From NCBI GenBank assembly GCA_027365345.1, contig DAHXNO010000092.1, positions 1 to 34,044 on the forward strand: a stretch of 34,044 nucleotides of DNA, in the 5' to 3' direction. Position numbers and translations under genes: made by a program. Below are positions 28,927-34,044 of the stretch, piece after piece. The notes under the pieces are model-generated. The model did not search any database, was not told the DNA's origin, and saw only the letters and a program-made list of their open reading frames with translations. Position 1 is the first letter of the stretch. Each line of letters opens with the position of its first letter. The stretch is from Granulicella sp. Its GTDB lineage: Bacteria > Acidobacteriota > Terriglobia > Terriglobales > Acidobacteriaceae.

Positions 28927-29927
28927 GCGAACCCCTGGGTCGCCATCGCCTCACCGGACTCGAGCCGGACAACCTGCTCGCCTTTCTGGCCCTTCTCGGG
29001 CTGCTGCGGTCATTAGAAGCAGCACCTGAAGGTAAGAAACTTTTCCCTCGCGCCTGCTGGAAATTCGACGATCCACCTCTGCGTCCAGTGCTTTGTTTCA
29101 AGACTCCGACAACTCGTGAAGATGTGGCTGAGATTGCTGCCCAGGGACTTGCTTCTCTGGCAGTCAGCCATGATTTTGGAGAACGGAACCAGAACGATTT
29201 GAATTATCCGCGCAAAGAAGCTCACGCAATGATGGAGGAAGCAGCCAGGGCTGCCACGGTTTCCAACCGGATTCGGGCCGACCTGTTGGCATCGCTCATG
29301 AATGACGCGGCCACCAAAGAAGCTAAGGATCCCGATGCAGCGCCCATAGCGCCCACGCCGTTGTGCCTCTTGTTTGGCCAGGGGCATCAGCATTTTCTGG
29401 ATCGGTTCAGGAATGTTTCTTCAGAGCCGGCCCCTCCACCGCGCAGAAAAGGAAAGGCTGCCGTAACTCTTTCCGCCGCAGAGTGCCTCTCTGAAGCACT
29501 GTTTGCCCCGTGGCATCGCGCGGACCCAACTTTTTCTTTTCGCTGGGACCCGGAGGAAGACGTGCGCTACGCACTGATGGCCGGCGATCCCGCCGCCCCA
29601 ACCTACAAACTTGGTACCCAACACGGCGCGAACCGCCTCGCATCCGTGGGCCTCGCGGCGCTCACATTGGTTCCGGAAACGCGGGCGGGACGGATACGAC
29701 CTTTTATTCTTGGAGGCTCTTTCAGTCAAGATGGATTTTCTTTCGCTTGGCCCATCTGGAAGGAACCTGCAACGCTTTCAGCCATTCGAGCCATGCTTGG
29801 CCATCCTGACCTGCGCAAGATGAACGGATTGGCCCATCTGGGTGTGGATCGCGTCCTGACAGCTAATCGAATCTCAGTGGGCAAGTTCATGAACTTCACG
29901 AGAGCGAAATTAAGAAATGAGACATAG
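28923..29927 (+). CDS. Type I-G Cas8g/Csx17-like large-subunit protein, short form
   Basis: A 334-residue protein in the position of the type I-G large subunit (Cas8g), which I recall bridging the complex and recruiting Cas3. The N-terminus RHRLTGLEPDNLLAFLALLG matches the Csx17 pattern of L-x-G, then PL-x-x-YL-x-ALG. Later, ADPTFSFRWDPEEDVRYALM and TQHGANRLASVGLAAL fit the same family. It is about half the size of the long Csx17 proteins I know, so it may be a short subfamily (sometimes annotated as a Cas3-extension family protein). Start ATG 28923 overlaps the cas3 stop; the frame also opens at 28836 but inside cas3. No small subunit gene is present. Family membership is recognised by eye only. 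Confidence 0.72.
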   Translation: MSEPLGRHRLTGLEPDNLLAFLALLGLLRSLEAAPEGKKLFPRACWKFDDPPLRPVLCFKTPTTREDVAEIAAQGLASLAVSHDFGERNQNDLNYPRKEAHAMMEEAARAATVSNRIRADLLASLMNDAATKEAKDPDAAPIAPTPLCLLFGQGHQHFLDRFRNVSSEPAPPPRRKGKAAVTLSAAECLSEALFAPWHRADPTFSFRWDPEEDVRYALMAGDPAAPTYKLGTQHGANRLASVGLAALTLVPETRAGRIRPFILGGSFSQDGFSFAWPIWKEPATLSAIRAMLGHPDLRKMNGLAHLGVDRVLTANRISVGKFMNFTRAKLRNET

Positions 29928-29981
29928 CTTATATGTGACGTGGCCATTTGCCAAACCACCTGAGCAAGGAGTTATTGTGCC

Positions 29982-30272
29982 ATGCGCAGTTCTTACCTGG
30001 TCTGTTACGACATTTCGGATGATAAGCGATTGCGGCAGGTCTTCAAGCTGATGCGTGGGTTCGGAGACCATCTTCAGTTCTCTGTGTTTGAATGCCAACT
30101 CACGGCATCCGATCTGGTACGTTGCCGCGAAGCCTTGCGCAAGATCATTCACCACAATGAAGACCAAGTTCTCTTTGTCAACCTCGGGCCTTCAGAAGGA
30201 CGCGGGGACCGAGTTATCACCGCTTTGGGAAAAGCGTACACAAATCTGGATAGTCCCTGCATCGTCGTCTGA
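29982..30272 (+). CDS. cas2: CRISPR adaptation protein Cas2
   Basis: A 96-residue ferredoxin-fold protein that joins Cas1 in the spacer-integration complex. The first strand YLVCYDISDDKRLRQVFKLM carries the conserved Asp (YDI) of the family, followed by FGDHLQFSVFECQL, the usual second core strand, and VLFVNLGPSEGRG. Its length is standard. It starts 54 bp after the Cas8g-like gene and precedes the cas4-cas1 fusion by 29 bp. Confidence 0.96.
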   Translation: MRSSYLVCYDISDDKRLRQVFKLMRGFGDHLQFSVFECQLTASDLVRCREALRKIIHHNEDQVLFVNLGPSEGRGDRVITALGKAYTNLDSPCIVV

Positions 30273-30301
30273 TTTGTATTGCTGCCGAAAGGAGTTCTTC
30301 T

Positions 30302-32134
30302 GTGTCCGCTGAGGCTCAACGTATCCAACCCGTTCGCGTGGATGAGGACATGGTCCATCATCTGAAGCTGAAATTGCCCGACCTTTTGCCTGCCCGCATG
30401 TTGAATGAGTTCGTTTACTGCCCAAGGCTTTTCTTCTACGAATGGGTAGAGGGAGTTTTCGAGAGCAGTTCCGATACGTTGGATGGCCAAGCCAAACACA
30501 CACGGGTCGATTCCGGTCCCAGCGCCATGCCCTTGGCTGAAGACATGAATAGCGACGGCATCCACTCGCGCTCGGTCACTCTATCGAGCGAGCGTGTCGG
30601 CCTGACTGCCAAACTTGACCTTATCGAGAGCGATGCAAACGCAGAGAATGAAAAGTCTGTGCGTCCGGTGGATTACAAACGCGGCAAACCGCGCGATGTC
30701 GATGGAGTGCCAACTCCCTGGCCGTCGGACCGCGTTCAGATTGCGGCGCAAGCTCTCGTGCTGCGCGACAACGGGTATTCCTGCGAGGAAGGCACCCTTT
30801 ACTATGCCGCTACCAAGCAGCGTGTGAGGATCATAATTGACGACTCACTCATCGCCGAAACTGAAGAACTTATTGCACAAGCGCGAAAGGCGGCAGTGAG
30901 TGACCAGATTCCTGAACCTCTCGTAGATAGCCCTAAATGTCCACGTTGTTCTCTGGTCGGAATCTGCCTCCCCGACGAGACCAACGCGCTGCGGGCGCGA
31001 GCACTGAGATTTGAAGAACGCTGCCCGGTACAGTTTTCTCTCTTTGAAACCGTTGAAGAAGCAGCGGACGCGGAAGTACGCCAATTGGTGGCTGCGCGCG
31101 ACGATCTCAGGCCTCTATATCTGAACTCCCAGGGATTCCGGGTGGGGAAATCGGGCCAGGTGATTCAAGTAAAAGATGGCGACAGCCTCAAGCAGGAAGT
31201 GCGCCTCGGCGAAGTGTCTCAGATCAACCTATTCGGGAACGTGCAGCTTTCGACACAAGCTATCCAGTCGTTTTGCTCAGCAGAGGTTCCGGTTTGTTAC
31301 TTTTCGCAAGGAGGCTGGTTCTATGGCATCACAAACGGGCTCAATGCAAAAAATGTGTTTCTGCGCCATCGCCAGTTCATCTCTGCGGGATATGAACCTA
31401 CGGCGCTGAGCATTGCGCGAAAGCTCACTGTGGGAAAGATCCGCAACCAGCGTACCCTTTTGCAACGCAACCACATTGAAGCACCAGAAACGGCCTTGCG
31501 CCAGTTGAAGTTGCTAGCTGAAAAGGCCGAGTGTGCGTCGGCAATCGAATCATTGCTGGGAATTGAAGGCTCTGCTGCGCGGGTCTACTTTAGCGAGTTC
31601 GCCGGAATGCTGAAAGCTGGCGAAGGTAGCGACAACGCACACCGCGGCGCACCAACAGAGTTCTCTTTCGACTTCACCCAACGGAACAGGCGTCCACCGC
31701 GCGACCCGGTGAATACGTTGTTATCGCTGGCATACAGCATGCTGGTAAAAGACCTGACGATTACATGCTATTCGCTGGGGTTCGATCCATACTGGGGCTT
31801 CTATCATCAACCGCGTTTTGGGCGCCCGGCGCTGGCGCTCGATCTAATGGAGCCCTTTAGACCGCTGATCGCCGACTCGGTGGTATTAACGGCGATCAAT
31901 ACGGGCATGGTGACAACTGCGGACTTTATTCAGTCCGGGCCGTCTGTCGCACTGAAACCAAATGGCCGCAAAGGCTTCTTCCGCGCCTACGAATTGCGCA
32001 TGGACACACTTGTGACGCATCCAATGTTCGATTATCGTGTCAGCTATCGTCGATTGTTGGAAATTCAAGCGCGCCTCTTAGCCCGTTTCCTGAACGGTGA
32101 GATCGATGACTACCCGGTATTCGTCACTCGCTGA
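30302..32134 (+). CDS. cas4-cas1: Cas4-Cas1 fusion protein
   Basis: A 610-residue fusion of a Cas4 nuclease (residues 1 to about 260) and the Cas1 integrase (about 270 to 610). Cas4 part: LNEFVYCPRLFF with cluster Cys40, the nuclease motif VDYKRGK (Asp124, Lys126), and CPRCSLVGIC with Cys214, 217 and 223; these four Cys bind the Fe-S cluster. Cas1 part: begins PLYLNSQGF, with Glu423 in GIEGSAARVYFSE, His503 in GFYHQPRFGRP and Glu518 in DLMEPFRP as metal ligands. The fusion trims and integrates prespacers and is a usual companion of type I-G systems. The GTG start at 30302 is supported by AAAGGAG at 30288-30294. Confidence 0.97.
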   Translation: MSAEAQRIQPVRVDEDMVHHLKLKLPDLLPARMLNEFVYCPRLFFYEWVEGVFESSSDTLDGQAKHTRVDSGPSAMPLAEDMNSDGIHSRSVTLSSERVGLTAKLDLIESDANAENEKSVRPVDYKRGKPRDVDGVPTPWPSDRVQIAAQALVLRDNGYSCEEGTLYYAATKQRVRIIIDDSLIAETEELIAQARKAAVSDQIPEPLVDSPKCPRCSLVGICLPDETNALRARALRFEERCPVQFSLFETVEEAADAEVRQLVAARDDLRPLYLNSQGFRVGKSGQVIQVKDGDSLKQEVRLGEVSQINLFGNVQLSTQAIQSFCSAEVPVCYFSQGGWFYGITNGLNAKNVFLRHRQFISAGYEPTALSIARKLTVGKIRNQRTLLQRNHIEAPETALRQLKLLAEKAECASAIESLLGIEGSAARVYFSEFAGMLKAGEGSDNAHRGAPTEFSFDFTQRNRRPPRDPVNTLLSLAYSMLVKDLTITCYSLGFDPYWGFYHQPRFGRPALALDLMEPFRPLIADSVVLTAINTGMVTTADFIQSGPSVALKPNGRKGFFRAYELRMDTLVTHPMFDYRVSYRRLLEIQARLLARFLNGEIDDYPVFVTR

Positions 32135-32317
32135 CGTTGCAGCGAGTGGCCAGGTGATGCACCAAATCCGGCAGCCGCTCGCAACCTGCAATTTGAACAA
32201 GGAGAAGGACTTGAACCGCTCACCTATGGACTGCTATGCTTCGAATTGGCCATTGGATGGCAGCCTCTCGCAAAACATGGCGAAACTGCCTGAAAATAGG
32301 CCGGTTATATGGGCGGC
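32135..32317 (+). promoter_or_regulatory. CRISPR leader with candidate promoter
   Basis: 183 bp between the cas4-cas1 stop and the first repeat. It contains TTGAAC (32211-32216), an 18-bp gap and TATGCT (32235-32240) preceded by TGC, a plausible sigma-70 promoter that would transcribe the array from near 32247. The cas genes and the leader sit at the same end, as expected for new spacers entering at repeat 1. Confidence 0.55.
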
Positions 32318-33577
32318 CTTTCCGCGGTGAATTCACCGCGGCCTCATTAAAGCCCTTTGCGCGTCAACACGGCGGACCTCGCTCTGGCCCTTTCCGCGGT
32401 GAATTCACCGCGGCCTCATTAAAGCTCACCGGCATTATCGTCGCCCTCTACATCGGCGCTACCTTTCCGCGGTGAATTCACCGCGGCCTCATTAAAGCTA
32501 GGTGAAGTTGGCTTGAGAACCCCCGGTCGAGTCTCTTTCCGCGGTGAATTCACCGCGGCCTCATTAAAGCCAGATCAACTGCATGAAGCCGCCAACTGGG
32601 CTGATGCCCTTTCCGCGGTGAATTCACCGCGGCCTCATTAAAGCATCGAGATGGGGGACGAATAGGCAGACTCGCCTGTCCTTTCCGCGGTGAATTCACC
32701 GCGGCCTCATTAAAGCGGCAGAAGTCGCGATAGTGGGAGCAGATGATCCATTGCTTTCCGCGGTGAATTCACCGCGGCCTCATTAAAGCTCTCTCTACGG
32801 GGACAGCGTGGGGGACGAGCTATCCTTTCCGCGGTGAATTCACCGCGGCCTCATTAAAGCGTGGGGGGATGTTCCAGCATTGATGCCGACAACTCTCTTT
32901 CCGCGGTGAATTCACCGCGGCCTCATTAAAGCTAACCACGCTTGCCAAAGATCTGATCTCTACCAACACCTTTCCGCGGTGAATTCACCGCGGCCTCATT
33001 AAAGCTTGCCAGTCGGCGCGAACTTCTCGACCGCGAAGTATCTTTCCGCGGTGAATTCACCGCGGCCTCATTAAAGCTCCTCTGTGCTGGTGAAGCTTAT
33101 CCACTTGCGGGTCCTTTCCGCGGTGAATTCACCGCGGCCTCATTAAAGCGCGTACGCAATCTGGAACTCCTGATTCTCAGTGAGTCCTTTCCGCGGTGAA
33201 TTCACCGCGGCCTCATTAAAGCACGACGAGCCACACGGCTGTTCTCCTGGTCTCCAACTTTCCGCGGTGAATTCACCGCGGCCTCATTAAAGCGACGGTA
33301 TCGAGGGGATAGCCTTCTCGGGGGGTGACTTTCCGCGGTGAATTCACCGCGGCCTCATTAAAGCATCCCCCAGACCTGGCCGGCGGCTCCGCTGGTGCTC
33401 TTTCCGCGGTGAATTCACCGCGGCCTCATTAAAGCTTGTCAAACGTCAGCGTCATCGGATAGGCGTCTTCCTTTCCGCGGTGAATTCACCGCGGCCTCAT
33501 TAAAGCGGGCCTCAAGTGGTGCAGGTGACCTCGGTCGGGGACTTTCCGCGGTGAATTCACCGCGGCCTCATTAAAGC
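32318..33577 (+). CRISPR. CRISPR array, 18 repeats of 36 bp, 17 complete spacers
   Basis: All 18 repeats are identical over 36 bp; they begin CTTTCCGCGG, end GGCCTCATTAAAGC and contain the perfect palindrome CCGCGGTGAATTCACCGCGG. Repeat starts: 32318, 32390, 32463, 32535, 32609, 32681, 32754, 32825, 32897, 32970, 33042, 33114, 33187, 33258, 33329, 33400, 33471, 33542. The 17 spacers are 35-38 bp and all different. The array reads on the plus strand, from the cas operon. The repeat end and the cas genes fit type I-G. The last repeat (33542-33577) is not degenerate. It is followed by 35-50 bp of unique sequence and then by an insertion element, so the array may be truncated or continue beyond it. 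Confidence 0.99.
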
Positions 33578-33753
33578 GATTACCGCCCTCAGATAGGTCT
33601 TCTTCTACCTGAATAATGCACGGGAGCCATTTGGCAACCCCTGAGAATCCTGTTTTACAACAGTAGGGACGCGAAGTTCGCAGCTTCGCGAACCGGTTCT
33701 CAGGAGTCACCCAAATGGTGAACGATGCAAAATAGAGTACGCGTTCGAGGCGC
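33578..33753. other. Array end / left side of insertion element
   Basis: After the last repeat come about 50 bp of unique sequence, which could be an eighteenth spacer or its remnant. An imperfect inverted repeat follows: CCATTTGG (33627-33634) and CTGAGAA (33641-33647) pair with TTCTCAG (33697-33703) and CCAAATGG (33711-33718). It encloses a second hairpin (CGCGAAG 33670-33676 with CTTCGCG 33684-33690). A transposase gene starts at 33754. The nested hairpins look like an element-end or leader structure. No clean target duplication can be checked because the other end is outside the window. Confidence 0.5.
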
Positions 33754-34044
33754 GTGAATCAAGCGGTTCACGCAGATATTCCGGAGCCTAATAAAATCGG
33801 GGCTTTGACGCCCTATGACTTCCAGGCGCACAACCTGACCGCCTACGGCGGGCTGCTTCCGGTGGCGACCTTGCTGGACAAGCTCGGGTTCCAGCAACTG
33901 ATCGAGGACAACCTCACCATCCAGCGGCGGACGCGCGCCATGCCGGTTTACCAGTTCATCCTGGGGATGATTCTGGCCTGCTACGTGGGCTTCTCGCGGC
34001 TGCATCATCTTCGTTTTCTCAAACGCGAGCCGATGCTGACCGGC
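33754..34044 (+). CDS. IS1380-family transposase, 5' end only
   Basis: Frame open from GTG 33754 to the right edge, 97 codons. The peptide shows LTPYDFQAHNLTAYGGLLPV, ATLLDKLGFQQLIEDNLTI, MPVYQFILGMILACYVGFSR and LHHLRFLKREPM, the N-terminal pattern of an IS1380-group DDE transposase (helical segment before the first catalytic Asp). It is only distantly similar to the fragment at 22543-23030, so it is a different element of the same family. No ATG is available; GTG is chosen as the first start after an in-frame TAG at 33733, with GAGG just upstream. Whether it is intact cannot be known from this window. Confidence 0.75.
   Translation, partial: MNQAVHADIPEPNKIGALTPYDFQAHNLTAYGGLLPVATLLDKLGFQQLIEDNLTIQRRTRAMPVYQFILGMILACYVGFSRLHHLRFLKREPMLTG

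Noticed and set aside
33486-33710. Minus-strand frame across the last repeats and element start
   Set aside because: It translates CRISPR repeats and a hairpin region, so it is not a gene.

Overview
The window looks like a chromosomal segment of a GC-rich Gram-negative bacterium, most probably an Acidobacteriota member of the Terriglobia/Acidobacteriaceae type. This is an inference from the style of the housekeeping proteins (PurM, MerR-MurJ pair, MetK), from signal-peptide outer-membrane and TonB-domain proteins, and from a two-gene cytochrome bd-like module with fused c-haems. No rRNA or tRNA gene was seen, so the assignment rests on protein style alone.

Left part (1-14.7 kb) is mostly housekeeping. 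It holds a truncated small gene with a palindromic operator (1-129), hemL (minus), a PurM homologue (plus), a zinc-ribbon site-2 type membrane protease (minus), a MerR regulator and murJ (plus), and metK (plus) behind a structured leader with a terminator hairpin. It continues with a secreted TonB-C domain protein (minus, good promoter), thiC (minus) behind a TPP riboswitch whose downstream region can mask the thiC ribosome binding site, a secreted C45/phospholipase-B-like hydrolase (minus) and a CLC chloride channel (plus). The metK and thiC terminators share the same hairpin core.

Middle part (14.7-23 kb) is patchier. It has a decayed HigA-like antitoxin, a small outer-membrane beta-barrel protein, and about 1 kb without a gene. 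These are followed by the bd-like oxidase module (a membrane subunit with two CxxCH motifs plus a second membrane subunit), an Ada-like methyltransferase lacking its N-terminal domain, a small orphan receiver protein, a hypothetical ORF, and broken mobile-element DNA that includes the 5' half of an IS1380-family transposase.

Right part (23.2-33.6 kb) is a complete type I-G (formerly I-U) CRISPR-Cas locus on the plus strand. Order is csb1 (Cas7), csb2 (Cas5-Cas6), cas3 with a C-terminal HD domain, a short Cas8g/Csx17-like subunit, cas2, cas4-cas1 fusion, leader, and an array of 18 identical 36-bp repeats. The interference genes are coupled by ATGA overlaps; csb1-csb2 and cas2-cas4/1 are closely spaced. 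A second, different IS1380-family transposase begins right after the array and runs off the window. The CRISPR locus therefore lies between two transposase fragments, and the array may have been cut by the second element.

The observations most worth a second look are the metK leader (hairpin, possible pseudoknot and terminator), the bd-like oxidase module, the short Cas8g and gene order of the I-G locus, the pristine last repeat next to an insertion element, and the altered nucleotide-binding motif in PurM.
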